Positions 30,527 through 38,782 of a stretch of 64,000 bases of DNA are shown in pieces (position 1 is the stretch's first letter; each line of letters opens with the position of its first letter). The notes under the pieces were generated by a model. The model did not search any database, was not told where the DNA came from, and saw nothing but the letters and a program-made list of their open reading frames with translations. The stretch is taken from assembly GCF_902859745.1 (NCBI RefSeq), contig NZ_CADIJW010000003.1, positions 186,001 to 250,000 of the forward strand. The letters run 5' to 3'. The stretch is from Achromobacter dolens. GTDB lineage: Bacteria; Pseudomonadota; Gammaproteobacteria; Burkholderiales; Burkholderiaceae_B. The position numbers and the translations under genes were made by a program.

Positions 30527-31654
30527 TCAGGCGCGGGCCTTGGCGCGGCGCTGGCGCACCGCGTCGGCCAGCAGGTCCAGCACAGGCAGCGTCTGGGTCC
30601 AGCCCAGGCAGGCGTCGGTGATCGACACGCCATGACGCAGCGGCTGGCCGGGCTTGAGGTCCTGGCGGCCTTCCTCTAGATGGCTCTCGATCATCACGCC
30701 GGTGATGCGCGTGTCGCCCTGGGACAATTGGGCGGCGATGTCGCGCGCCACGTCGACCTGGCGCAGGTGCGATTTGTTGGAGTTGGCGTGCGAGCAGTCG
30801 ATCATGACCTGCTCGCGCTGGCCGGCGGCGCGCAGCACCGCGCAACAGGCGTCGACGCTGGCGGCGTCGTAGTTGGGGCCTTGCTTGCCGCCGCGCAGGA
30901 TCACATGGGTGTCGGCATTGCCGCGCGTTTCGAAGATGGCCGCCATGCCCATCTTGGTCATGCCCATGAAGGCGTGCCTGGCGCTGGCGGCGACGATGGC
31001 GTCGGCCGCGATCTGCACGCCGCCGTCGGTGCCGTTCTTGAACCCGAGCGGGCAGCTCAGGCCGGAGCTCAGTTGGCGGTGGCTGGGGCTTTCGGTGGTG
31101 CGCGCGCCGATGGCGCCCCAGGCGATCAGGTCGGCGATGTACTGCGGGCTGAGCAGATCGAGGAATTCGGTGGCGATCGGCAGGCCCAGGCCGCTGATGT
31201 CCAGCAGCAGTTCGCGGGCGCGGCGCAGGCCTTCGTTGATGCGGAAGCTGCCGTCCAGGCGCGGGTCGTTGATGTAGCCCTTCCAGCCGACGGTGGTGCG
31301 CGGCTTCTCGAAATAGACACGCATCACGATCAGCAGGTCGTCACGGTACTGGTCGGCGGCGGCGCGCAGTTGGCGCGCGTATTCCATCGCCTGGCCGTGG
31401 TCGTGGATCGAGCAGGGGCCGACCACCAGCACCAGGCGGTCGTCGCGGCCGTGCAGCACGTCGGCGATGCGGGCGCGGCTGTCCTCGACCAGCGTCTGGA
31501 TCTCGGCCGACACCGGCAGCTCGTCCTGCAGCAGCGCGGGCGAAATCAGCGGACGCACCGCGCTGATGCGGGTGTCGTCCGTGCGGGTGTTGTCCTGGGT
31601 GGCGTCGGCCGTGCCGACCTCGCGGTCGTGCAGGGGATCGTCAATGCGGGTCAA
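30527..31654 (-). CDS. aroG: 3-deoxy-7-phosphoheptulonate synthase (DAHP synthase, class I)
   Basis: First step of the shikimate pathway: phosphoenolpyruvate plus erythrose 4-phosphate to DAHP. The 375-residue length fits the AroFGH family. Motifs: VVGPCSIHDHGQAMEYA, MRVYFEKPRTTVGWKG, GARTTESPSHRQLSSGLSCPLGFKNGTDG, HVILRGGKQGPNY, MIDCSHANSNK and ESHLEEGRQ. The start is TTG at 31654 with GGAG six bases before it. Which aromatic amino acid inhibits it cannot be read with confidence. Confidence 0.93.
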   Translation of the reverse strand: MTRIDDPLHDREVGTADATQDNTRTDDTRISAVRPLISPALLQDELPVSAEIQTLVEDSRARIADVLHGRDDRLVLVVGPCSIHDHGQAMEYARQLRAAADQYRDDLLIVMRVYFEKPRTTVGWKGYINDPRLDGSFRINEGLRRARELLLDISGLGLPIATEFLDLLSPQYIADLIAWGAIGARTTESPSHRQLSSGLSCPLGFKNGTDGGVQIAADAIVAASARHAFMGMTKMGMAAIFETRGNADTHVILRGGKQGPNYDAASVDACCAVLRAAGQREQVMIDCSHANSNKSHLRQVDVARDIAAQLSQGDTRITGVMIESHLEEGRQDLKPGQPLRHGVSITDACLGWTQTLPVLDLLADAVRQRRAKARA

Positions 31655-31813
31655 GGGAAGCTCCGTGCCGTAGATGCGGAAAAGACCATCATTATCGCAC
31701 CGGCCGGCGTCGTCCGTCCGGGCTATGTCCCCGTGCGCCCTAGGACGATCGATGGCGACCGGGCGGCGAATGGGCCTAGGGCGTGTTCGGTGGCGCTACA
31801 GTCGGGGCAGATG

Positions 31814-31847
31814 CCTTAGCATTGACGCAACCGCCTTAGCGATGACG
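31814..31847 (+). repeat. Two direct repeats upstream of the REC-EAL gene
   Basis: CCTTAGCATTGACGC (31814) and CCTTAGCGATGACGC (31833) are 19 bases apart and differ at two positions. They lie about 80-115 bases before the REC-EAL start, where a regulator could bind; no known site is recognised. Confidence 0.45.
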
Positions 31848-31928
31848 CCATGCGTTCCCGCGACCGCGCCCCAGGCCGAGCGCCCCGCGCCCGGCTCACC
31901 GCCTGCCGCACGCTCGAGGACATGACCG

Positions 31929-33152
31929 ATGCCCAAACTCCACGCCGGCGCCTCTCGACGGATCCTCCTGGTGGAAGACCACCCGGTGGAGCGGGCGTAT
32001 CTGCAGAACATGCTGCTGGCCCTGGGATACCGGCGGGTGGCCGGCGTGGGCAGCAGCGCCGAGGCCATCGCCGCCCTGGCGCGCCAGGCCTACGACGTGG
32101 TCATCAGCGACATCGTCATGGGCGAGGGCGACGGCACGCGCCTGCCCAACGAACTGCGCCAACTGGTCGACGGGGGACGGCTCAAGAGCATGCCGCCGAT
32201 CGTCTGGATCAGCAGCCTGTCCGACGAGCTGCTGCAATCGCATGTGCGGCTGGCGCTGCAGGCCGGCTGCCCGTCGTCGCAGGCGCTGGCCAAGCCGGTG
32301 ACGCGCACCGCCATGCAGCATGCGATCAAGACGGCGCTGCACAGCCTGGACGATGACACGGCCTCGCCGCGCCGCACCGCGGTGCGGCGCGAGGTGATCG
32401 AGGCGGAACTGGGGCGCGCGCTCAGTTCCGGCGACGGCATGAGCGTGGTGCTTCAGCCCCAGGTGGACCTGGGCACGGGACGCACGGTGGCGGCCGAGGC
32501 GCTGTCGCGCTGGGACCATCCGACGCTGGGCGTCATTCCGGCGGTGGATTTCGTGCCGGCGGCGCACCGTCTGGGGCTGGACCAGACCTTGTTCAACCGT
32601 GTCGCCGACTGCGTGGTCGAGGTGCTGGCCGAGATGCACGCGGAGGGCATCGCGGTGCCGATCGCGATCAACGCCTCGGCCTCGACGCTGTGCGCGCCCG
32701 GGCTGCCGGACAGCCTGGAGCAGCGGGTGACCCGGGCCGGGCTGCCGGCGCGGCTGGTCAAGGTCGAACTGACGGAAGACGAGCCGGTCACCGACTGGCT
32801 GGCGCTGTCGTCGGCCCTGAACCTGCTGCGGGTGCGCGGCTTCGAGCTGGCGATGGACGATTTCGGCGCGGGCATCGCGTCGATGCGGCTGTTCTCGGCC
32901 ATGCCGTTCACAGAACTGAAGATCGACCGCGACTTCATCGTCCACATGCACCGCGAACCGGCCTCGCGCGCGGTGGTGGCGGCGGCCATCGAGATGGGGC
33001 GGGTGCTGGGGCGGCGGGTGGTGGCCGAAGGGGTCGAGCAGGAGCGCGACATCCTGCTGCTGCGCGAGTTGGGGTGCACGCTGGCGCAGGGCTATGGCAT
33101 TTCGATGCCGCTGGCCCCCGCCGATTTCATCGCGTTCTGCCGCCGGCAATGA
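31929..33152 (+). CDS. REC-EAL cyclic di-GMP phosphodiesterase
   Basis: 407 residues. An N-terminal receiver (RRILLVEDHPVERAYLQNML, phospho-Asp in VVISDIVMGEGDG, Lys in LAKPVT) controls an EAL domain that should degrade cyclic di-GMP. Catalytic signatures are mostly intact: AEALSRWDHP (Glu), INASAST (Asn), VELTEDE (Glu), MDDFGAG (two Asp), LKIDRDF (Lys), VVAEGVEQ (Glu) and AQGYGIS (Gln), so it is predicted active. It is closely similar to the stand-alone EAL protein at 58.7 kb. No cognate kinase is adjacent; the hybrid kinase at 38.8 kb is a candidate. Confidence 0.9.
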   Translation: MPKLHAGASRRILLVEDHPVERAYLQNMLLALGYRRVAGVGSSAEAIAALARQAYDVVISDIVMGEGDGTRLPNELRQLVDGGRLKSMPPIVWISSLSDELLQSHVRLALQAGCPSSQALAKPVTRTAMQHAIKTALHSLDDDTASPRRTAVRREVIEAELGRALSSGDGMSVVLQPQVDLGTGRTVAAEALSRWDHPTLGVIPAVDFVPAAHRLGLDQTLFNRVADCVVEVLAEMHAEGIAVPIAINASASTLCAPGLPDSLEQRVTRAGLPARLVKVELTEDEPVTDWLALSSALNLLRVRGFELAMDDFGAGIASMRLFSAMPFTELKIDRDFIVHMHREPASRAVVAAAIEMGRVLGRRVVAEGVEQERDILLLRELGCTLAQGYGISMPLAPADFIAFCRRQ

Positions 33153-33180
33153 GGCCGGCCGGCGGCGTCGCCATCGCCGC

Positions 33181-34824
33181 TCAGATACCGGCGACGTCGA
33201 TGTCGCCCGGGTAGTCGACCGAGAACTTGAGCACCGCGTCGCGCGACTTGCCGGGCTCCATTTCCCAGTTCCACACCAGCACGCCGTCGTCTTCGCGCTT
33301 GATGTCGCGCTCGGACGGCGACAGCAGCTTGACCTCGATCTTCTCGTTGCGCGAGATCGGCAGCCGGTCCTTGAAGCTCACCTGTTCCTTGGTGGCCTTG
33401 TTGTTCTTGACCGTGATCTTGTACTCGTAAGTCACGCGCTTGCCATTGCCCGAGAACCCGGTGCTTTCGGTGTAGCGGTTGACCAGTTGGCGCTTGATCG
33501 AAATGCCGTCGTCGGCGCCCAGCGCCAGCTCGACCTTTTCGCCGGGCATCACCGATTTCATGGACGAGGCGGCCACGAAGGCGTCATCCAGGAAAGTGTT
33601 GAGCGTGCCGGCCAGGAACGGGTATTCGGTGTTGTTGTTGGCCAGCGCCGTCAGGAAGACGGCTTCGCGCAGCGCCGGGGTCGACTGGTATTGCAGCGTG
33701 GCCGGCAGCTTGGCGGTGGTGATGGCGACACGCTGCGTGCTGTTGTCGGACGGCAGCGTGGCGGGCGTGCGGATCTGGAACGAGGCGCTGGTGGCCTCGG
33801 ACTGGACCGCGGCGGTCGCGACCGTGGCCTCTTCCAGGGCGGGCGCCATGTCGCCGGCGGCCATCTCGGCGGAGGCCGACTTGGCGCTCTGGCGGGCCCG
33901 CGGCTCGGGACGCATGACCGGCGCCGCGGCCACCGGGGCCGGCATCGGCGGAGGCGGCGCCGCCACATCGATGATCCACGGATTCAGCTTGGGCGCGCCG
34001 CCGCCCAGCGCCGGGCGGGCGGTGGACAGGGTCAGCTTGACGTTGTTCCAGTCTTCGCCGGTGTTCTGGCGGATCACGCCGAAGTAGCCGAGATCGACGC
34101 TGCGGTCGGCCGGACGCAGGCGCGCATCGTACGACGGGGTCCAGCGCGCGCCGGCCACGGCGTAGGAGACGTTCAGGTCGAGCTTGCCGGCGCGGGCCAG
34201 GTTGACGCGCAGCGTGACGGTCTTGGTGCGGCGGTTGAGCTGGCCCTGCAACTGGCCCAGTTCGCCCTGCGCGGCGGACAGTTGGCGCTCGAGCTCCTCG
34301 CGCTGTTCGGCCACGCGGCGCAGGCCGGCGAGCGTGCGGCTGAGGGTGTCGGCGCTGAGGGCCTGGATCGCCTTGAGCTCATCGAGCGTCGGCCGCGGGC
34401 CATCCTTGGCCGGCTCGGTGGCGCCGCGCTGCATCATCGCCACCAGCTCGCGCTGGTTGTCCAGCACCGACGCTTCGTCGTCCAGCGCGGCCTGCTGGCC
34501 CTGCAGCTTGCGGATCTGGTCTTCCAACTGCTTGACGCGCTCGTTGGCGGTATCGGCCTGGAAGGCATCGCGCACGCGCACGTCCAGCAGGGTGGCCTGG
34601 CCGCTGCTCTTGGCCGAGACCTGCAGCGAATTCTCCTGCAGGCTGGCGGGCAGCTTTTCCAGGACCAGTTCGTGTTCGCCGGCGGGCAGGTCGCTGCTGG
34701 CGGCACGGGTGACGACGGCGCGGTCCTGGTAGACCGTGACCGCGCCGATGGAGGAGGCCAGCCCGGCCGCCGCGGCCAGACCGGGAAGGGTGGCGATGGC
34801 CACCGCCAGAAGAGTACGTTGCAC
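33181..34824 (-). CDS. Secreted DUF4139 (mucoidy-inhibitor-like) protein
   Basis: 547 residues from a GTG start at 34824. A signal peptide (VQRTLLAVAIATLPGLAAAA) is followed by an N-terminal beta domain (VTVYQDRAVVTRAASSDLPAGEHEL) and a coiled coil (about residues 90-205, many heptad leucines such as VKQLEDQIRKLQGQQAAL). A large DUF4139 beta domain follows (DLNVSYAVAGARWTPSYDARL), with a proline/alanine-rich insert near residue 295. The family includes fungal mucoidy inhibitor A; the bacterial function is unknown, probably envelope-associated. The GTG is chosen for the signal peptide and an AGGT upstream. Confidence 0.82.
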   Translation of the reverse strand: MQRTLLAVAIATLPGLAAAAGLASSIGAVTVYQDRAVVTRAASSDLPAGEHELVLEKLPASLQENSLQVSAKSSGQATLLDVRVRDAFQADTANERVKQLEDQIRKLQGQQAALDDEASVLDNQRELVAMMQRGATEPAKDGPRPTLDELKAIQALSADTLSRTLAGLRRVAEQREELERQLSAAQGELGQLQGQLNRRTKTVTLRVNLARAGKLDLNVSYAVAGARWTPSYDARLRPADRSVDLGYFGVIRQNTGEDWNNVKLTLSTARPALGGGAPKLNPWIIDVAAPPPPMPAPVAAAPVMRPEPRARQSAKSASAEMAAGDMAPALEEATVATAAVQSEATSASFQIRTPATLPSDNSTQRVAITTAKLPATLQYQSTPALREAVFLTALANNNTEYPFLAGTLNTFLDDAFVAASSMKSVMPGEKVELALGADDGISIKRQLVNRYTESTGFSGNGKRVTYEYKITVKNNKATKEQVSFKDRLPISRNEKIEVKLLSPSERDIKREDDGVLVWNWEMEPGKSRDAVLKFSVDYPGDIDVAGI

Positions 34825-34965
34825 GTGTGCACCTATAGGCAGGTTGGGCCGGCCGGCCTTCCGGTGAACGGGGCCGCAGCGGCGATAGCGCGACAATTTA
34901 CAGGGCGCGGCGGGGCATGGGTTTACAGAAGATGTCAAAAGCGACAGGGCGATACCGCCCTGTTT

Positions 34966-35874
34966 TCAAGCGGGCGCGGACGGCTCCGGGTGCGCCAGCC
35001 GCCGCAGCATCTCGACCGCGTTGCGGGCGGCGACGGAGCGGTCGTGGCGGCGGTAGGCCATGTCCAGCAGGGCGTGCGGCGCGTCGCCCCTGATCGGCCG
35101 GTACTCGATGCCCTGGGCGCCCATGTGGCGCATGGCGGCGGGCACGATCGAGATGCCGACGCCGGCCGCCACCAGGCTGACGATCGAGGCCATCTGCGGC
35201 GCTTCCTGGATGACGCGCGGCGTGAACCCGGCGCGCAGGCAGGCGTTCTGGATCGCGTCGTACAGGCCGGCGCCGATGGGGCGGGGGTACAGCACGAAAT
35301 CCTGGTCGGCCAGCGCGGCGATCGGCACGCTGCGCTTGCGGCTGAGCGGATGGTCGGGCGGCAGGGCGATCAGCATGGGTTCGTCCAGCACGCGCTCGGC
35401 CTCGAATTCCGGATCCAGCACGTACGGCGGCCGCACGAAGGCCACGTCCACGGCATTTTCGCGCAGGCCGCGCAGCAGGCTGACGGTATTGCTTTCGGTG
35501 AGGCTGATGCGCACGTCCGGATAGCGGTCGCGGAAAGCGCGGATGGCGCGCGGCAGATACGGGTGGAACACGGCCGAGGCGGTGAAGCCCACGGTGATGG
35601 CGCCGTGCTCGCCGCGCCCCAGTCGGCGCGCGGTGTCGATGGCGCGGTCGGCGCTGGCCAGGATGGCGCGGGCGTCCTCCAGGAACTGCGCGCCGGCCTC
35701 GGTCAGCTCGACCCCGCGCGGCAGGCGCAGGAACAGCGCCGTGCCGATCTCGCGCTCGAGCTGCTGGATCTGCTGGCTCAGCGGCGGCTGGCCGATGCCC
35801 AGCCGGGCGGCGGCGCGGGTGAAGTGCAGTTCTTCCGCGACCACGGTGAAATAGCGCAGATGTCTCAGTTCCAT
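34966..35874 (-). CDS. LysR-family regulator, divergent from MFS gene
   Basis: 302-residue LysR protein beginning MELRHLRYFTVVAEELHFTRAAARLGIGQPPLSQQIQQLE, i.e. the HTH at residues 18-37. The effector domain resembles BenM/CatM-type regulators. It is divergent from an MFS transporter, the same arrangement as Escherichia coli ynfL/ynfM, so it probably controls that transporter. The intergenic region contains a small palindrome suited to LysR binding. Confidence 0.89.
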   Translation of the reverse strand: MELRHLRYFTVVAEELHFTRAAARLGIGQPPLSQQIQQLEREIGTALFLRLPRGVELTEAGAQFLEDARAILASADRAIDTARRLGRGEHGAITVGFTASAVFHPYLPRAIRAFRDRYPDVRISLTESNTVSLLRGLRENAVDVAFVRPPYVLDPEFEAERVLDEPMLIALPPDHPLSRKRSVPIAALADQDFVLYPRPIGAGLYDAIQNACLRAGFTPRVIQEAPQMASIVSLVAAGVGISIVPAAMRHMGAQGIEYRPIRGDAPHALLDMAYRRHDRSVAARNAVEMLRRLAHPEPSAPA

Positions 35875-35902
35875 CGTTTTAAAATATAGCGAGTGCTGGT
35901 TT

Positions 35903-35919
35903 CATATATTGGACATATG
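35903..35919. promoter_or_regulatory. Putative LysR operator
   Basis: CATAT-N7-ATATG, an interrupted palindrome with the T-N11-A pattern of LysR sites, lies in an AT-rich pocket between the divergent LysR and MFS starts. This assignment is inferred from position and symmetry. Confidence 0.45.
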
Positions 35920-35980
35920 CAGGGGAAAAGTCTACCTTGATCGCACGGGTCCATTGCCCGATGTTTTCGAGATTTCCGAG

Positions 35981-37264
35981 ATGTCCACCGCCCCAGTCGT
36001 TCCTCCGTCTTCCCCCGCCGCGCCCCAGGCCGATTACCTCGCGCGCGGCACGCCGGCCTTGCGGCGCGCCCAGTGGGCGCTGTTCGCGGCGGGCTTTTCC
36101 ACCTTTTCGCTGCTGTATTGCGTGCAGCCGCTGATGCCGCTGTTCACGCAGGCCTTCGGCGTCTCGCCGGCCCAGAGCAGCCTGGTGCTGTCGCTCTGTA
36201 CCGGCCTGCTGGCCGTGGCGATCTTCCTGGTGGGGCTGTTTTCGCAGGCGCTGCCGCGCAAGCGCATCATGGCGTTGTCGCTGTTCGCCTCGGCCGTGCT
36301 GGGCACGGCGGCGGCGGTGGCGCCCGACTGGCACAGCCTGCTGGCGCTGCGCGCGTTGCAGGGCGTGGCGATGGGCGGGGTGCCAGCGGTGGCCATGGCC
36401 TACCTGGCCGAAGAGGTCGAACCCGACACGCTCGGTTTCGTCATGGGGTTGTACATCAGCGGCAGCGCCTTCGGCGGCCTGTCCGGGCGCGTGATCACGG
36501 GCCTGGTGTCCGACCATTTCGGCTGGCGCGCGGCGCTGGGCACGCTGGGCCTGCTGGGCATCGTCGCGGCGCTGCTGTTCATCTGGCTGCTGCCGGCCTC
36601 GCGCCGTTTCACGCCGCAGCGCTCGCGCGGCTGGGCCGGCGTGGCCGGCGACGTGCGCGACGGCATCGGGGCGCACCTGCGCAATGGTCCGCTGTGCGGG
36701 TTGTTCGCCATGGGCGGGCTGTTGATGGGCGCCTTCGTCACCGTCTACAACTACGTCGGCTTCCGCCTGGTGGCGCCGCCGTTCTCGCTGAGCCAGACCT
36801 TCATTGGCTTCATCTTCGTCGTGTACCTGGTCGGCATCTTCGCGTCGACCTATTTTGGCCGCCTGGCCGACCGCCATGGTCGCGGCGCGATACTGGCGGC
36901 GGCCACGGGCATTGCGCTGGCGGGGCTGCTGCTGACCTTGTCGGACGCCTTGGCGGTGCTGATCGCCGGCATCGTGGTCTTCACCTTCGGCTTCTTCGCG
37001 GCGCACGCGGTGGCCAGCGGCTGGGTCGGCCAGATGTCGCGGGGCTACAAGGCGCTGGCGGCCGCGCTGTACCTGCTGGTGTACTACGTCGGGTCCAGTG
37101 TGCTGGGCTCGTTGGGCGGCCACTTCTGGACCGATGGCGGCTGGCCTGGCGTGGCGGCCATGGCCGGCAGCCTGTTGACGGTGGCGCTGGCCATCAGCGC
37201 GGCGCTTTACTGGCGCACGGCCCGCGTGCCGTCGGCTGCGGCGGTGGAGCGGGGCGCGTCCTGA
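35981..37264 (+). CDS. MFS transporter (YnfM-like)
   Basis: 427-residue major-facilitator permease with twelve helices. It shows LYCVQPLMPLFTQAFGVSPAQSSLVLS, the opening of the YnfM/AraJ branch, the helix-4 region LRALQGVAMGGVPAVAMAYLAEE and FGRLADRHGRG as the second motif A. ATG 35981 is chosen over an upstream ATG at 35909 because the latter adds a non-conserved stretch through the operator. It is probably a small-molecule efflux pump regulated by the divergent LysR protein. Confidence 0.87.
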   Translation: MSTAPVVPPSSPAAPQADYLARGTPALRRAQWALFAAGFSTFSLLYCVQPLMPLFTQAFGVSPAQSSLVLSLCTGLLAVAIFLVGLFSQALPRKRIMALSLFASAVLGTAAAVAPDWHSLLALRALQGVAMGGVPAVAMAYLAEEVEPDTLGFVMGLYISGSAFGGLSGRVITGLVSDHFGWRAALGTLGLLGIVAALLFIWLLPASRRFTPQRSRGWAGVAGDVRDGIGAHLRNGPLCGLFAMGGLLMGAFVTVYNYVGFRLVAPPFSLSQTFIGFIFVVYLVGIFASTYFGRLADRHGRGAILAAATGIALAGLLLTLSDALAVLIAGIVVFTFGFFAAHAVASGWVGQMSRGYKALAAALYLLVYYVGSSVLGSLGGHFWTDGGWPGVAAMAGSLLTVALAISAALYWRTARVPSAAAVERGAS

Positions 37265-37340
37265 GCCTGTTTGAAGGGAGCAAGCGGCGGCCGCGGGCCG
37301 CCGCGCGCGCCCGGCCATCGGGGCTTTCCGGTGGCGCCGA

Positions 37341-37649
37341 CTAGACGAGGGTGCGGACCGGGGGCGCCTCGGCCTGGGGCTCGGCGGCCAGGGTGGCCTC
37401 CATGCCCTGGCTGAGCGTCGCCAGCAGCAGGTGCGGCGGCAGGTTCAACTGCGCCAGCACCACGCTGCTCTTGGCCAGCCGGGCCACGTCCTCGTGCCGC
37501 AGGCCCGCCAGCCACTGACAGGCGCGTTCCGATATCTGCATGCCCGCCAGGGCCGGCAGGTTGCCGGCGCGGGCCATCCGCTGCAACAGCAGCAGATACA
37601 TCAGATTGGTTTCGTGGATATCGCGCAGAAGCTCGGTTGATCGCGGCAT
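37341..37649 (-). CDS. flhD: FlhD-like transcriptional activator, orphan
   Basis: 102 residues resembling the flagellar master activator subunit FlhD: STELLRDIHETNLMYLLLLQRMARAG, then a central SERACQWLAGLRHEDVARLAKSSVVLAQLNLP that aligns with the FlhD helix-turn-helix-like region. FlhD normally binds FlhC to activate class II flagellar genes, and flhC follows flhD directly. Here the next gene downstream is a convergent MFS gene and no flhC or flagellar gene is in the window, so this is probably a diverged second copy. GAGGGG precedes the ATG. Confidence 0.75.
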   Translation of the reverse strand: MPRSTELLRDIHETNLMYLLLLQRMARAGNLPALAGMQISERACQWLAGLRHEDVARLAKSSVVLAQLNLPPHLLLATLSQGMEATLAAEPQAEAPPVRTLV

Positions 37650-37848
37650 CGGGTGCCCCTCACTTCATTGAATCCGCGGCCCGGCGGGTGCACGGGCCAG
37701 GACAGGCAAGGCGCGAAGCGTCCTGTATAGGCGTCTAGTCAAGCCCGCGAAGGCTTGCGTGCCGATATGGTTTGTCGATCATATTTAAGCGATCAGGGGC
37801 CGTCAGTAATGGATTTCCCGGTACTCGGAATTGACATATCTTCATTCA

Positions 37849-37878
37849 TTGAAACGGACTCATTCTCATTTATAATGC
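37849..37878 (+). promoter_or_regulatory. Sigma-70 promoter of the DUF2325 gene, with Fur-like sequence
   Basis: TTGAAA (37849-37854), a 16-base spacer and a perfect TATAAT (37871-37876) lie 65 bases before the DUF2325 start. The stretch ACTCATTCTCATTTATAATG overlapping the -10 resembles part of a Fur box (its reverse reads AATGAGAATGAG), so iron control is possible. The promoter call is stronger than the Fur call. Confidence 0.65.
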
Positions 37879-37940
37879 CCTGCACGTTGGCCGGCGCATG
37901 ATCCGCGTCCGCCTGTAGCCCGTCACCCGAGAGGCCCACG

Positions 37941-38654
37941 ATGACCCTAGCATTCCAGGAGCCCAATTCGCTGCAGCGCGAGCACGCGGCGCTGCTCGCC
38001 GCCTATGGGCAGGCGCAGGGCCGCTGCAGCCGCCTGCTCAGCGCCCAGGCGCAGCGCATCCAGCACCTTGAAGGGGAGGTCCTCAAGCTGCGGGCCGCGG
38101 TGATCCAGCGCGACACCGCGCTGGCCTGGGCGCGTGAAGACCGCGCGGCATTCGAAGGCGCGGTTCCGGGGCTGCCCAGGCGGGTGGCGCTGGCCAGGCG
38201 CGTCACGCAACTGATGGAACGGGTGCAGAGCCTGATGCGCGAGCGCCTGGCCTGGCAGGATCGGTCCGCCGCGGCGCGCGCGCATTCGCTTGACGCCGTC
38301 ACCGGACCCGCCGTGGCGCCCGCGGTGATCGCCGCGACGGCGCTGCGCGAGAAATCCGTGCTGTGCGTCGGCGAGGACGCCATGGCCCTGATGCTGACGC
38401 GCAAAGTAGTGGAAATGGCCGGTGGCCGCTACCTGGGCCACTGCGGCGCGGAAGGCGCCGACGGCGATACGTTGGAAGCCAGCCTGGTCGCCGCCGACCT
38501 GGTGATCTGCCAGACCGGCTGCGTCAGCCACGGCGCCTATTGGCGCGTCAAGGACCACTGCACCCGCACCGGCAAGCAGTGCGTGCTGGTGGACAAACCC
38601 GAGGCGTTGACGGCGCTGGGGCTGGCACGCGAAAGCGTCGACATGCCGCGCTGA
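37941..38654 (+). CDS. DUF2325 domain protein with N-terminal coiled coil
   Basis: 237 residues. Residues 10-110 are strongly helical and charged (RIQHLEGEVLKLRAAVIQRD), likely a coiled coil. Residues 140-230 form the DUF2325 domain: KSVLCVGEDAMALMLTRKVVEMAGG, then ADLVICQTGCVSHGAYWRVKDHC, with three conserved cysteines that could bind metal or take part in redox chemistry. The function is unknown. It is preceded by a strong promoter with a possible Fur site and followed by the hybrid kinase gene. Confidence 0.85.
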   Translation: MTLAFQEPNSLQREHAALLAAYGQAQGRCSRLLSAQAQRIQHLEGEVLKLRAAVIQRDTALAWAREDRAAFEGAVPGLPRRVALARRVTQLMERVQSLMRERLAWQDRSAAARAHSLDAVTGPAVAPAVIAATALREKSVLCVGEDAMALMLTRKVVEMAGGRYLGHCGAEGADGDTLEASLVAADLVICQTGCVSHGAYWRVKDHCTRTGKQCVLVDKPEALTALGLARESVDMPR

Positions 38655-38782
38655 AGGCGGCGAGGCGGTCAATCGGCGATGTCTCGCCGTGGGCCGCCCG
38701 CAAGATGTAATGCCGAGTTACCGAGGGTTGCGGCTGCCGCGCCGCGCCCGCAATACAGTCTGGGAAGCCTGCAGGAGATTCC

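Noticed and set aside
33094-35889. 931-codon plus-strand open frame
   Set aside because: It runs antisense through the DUF4139 and LysR genes, with His/Gly/Arg-rich composition and no recognisable domain. It is a product of high GC at third positions.
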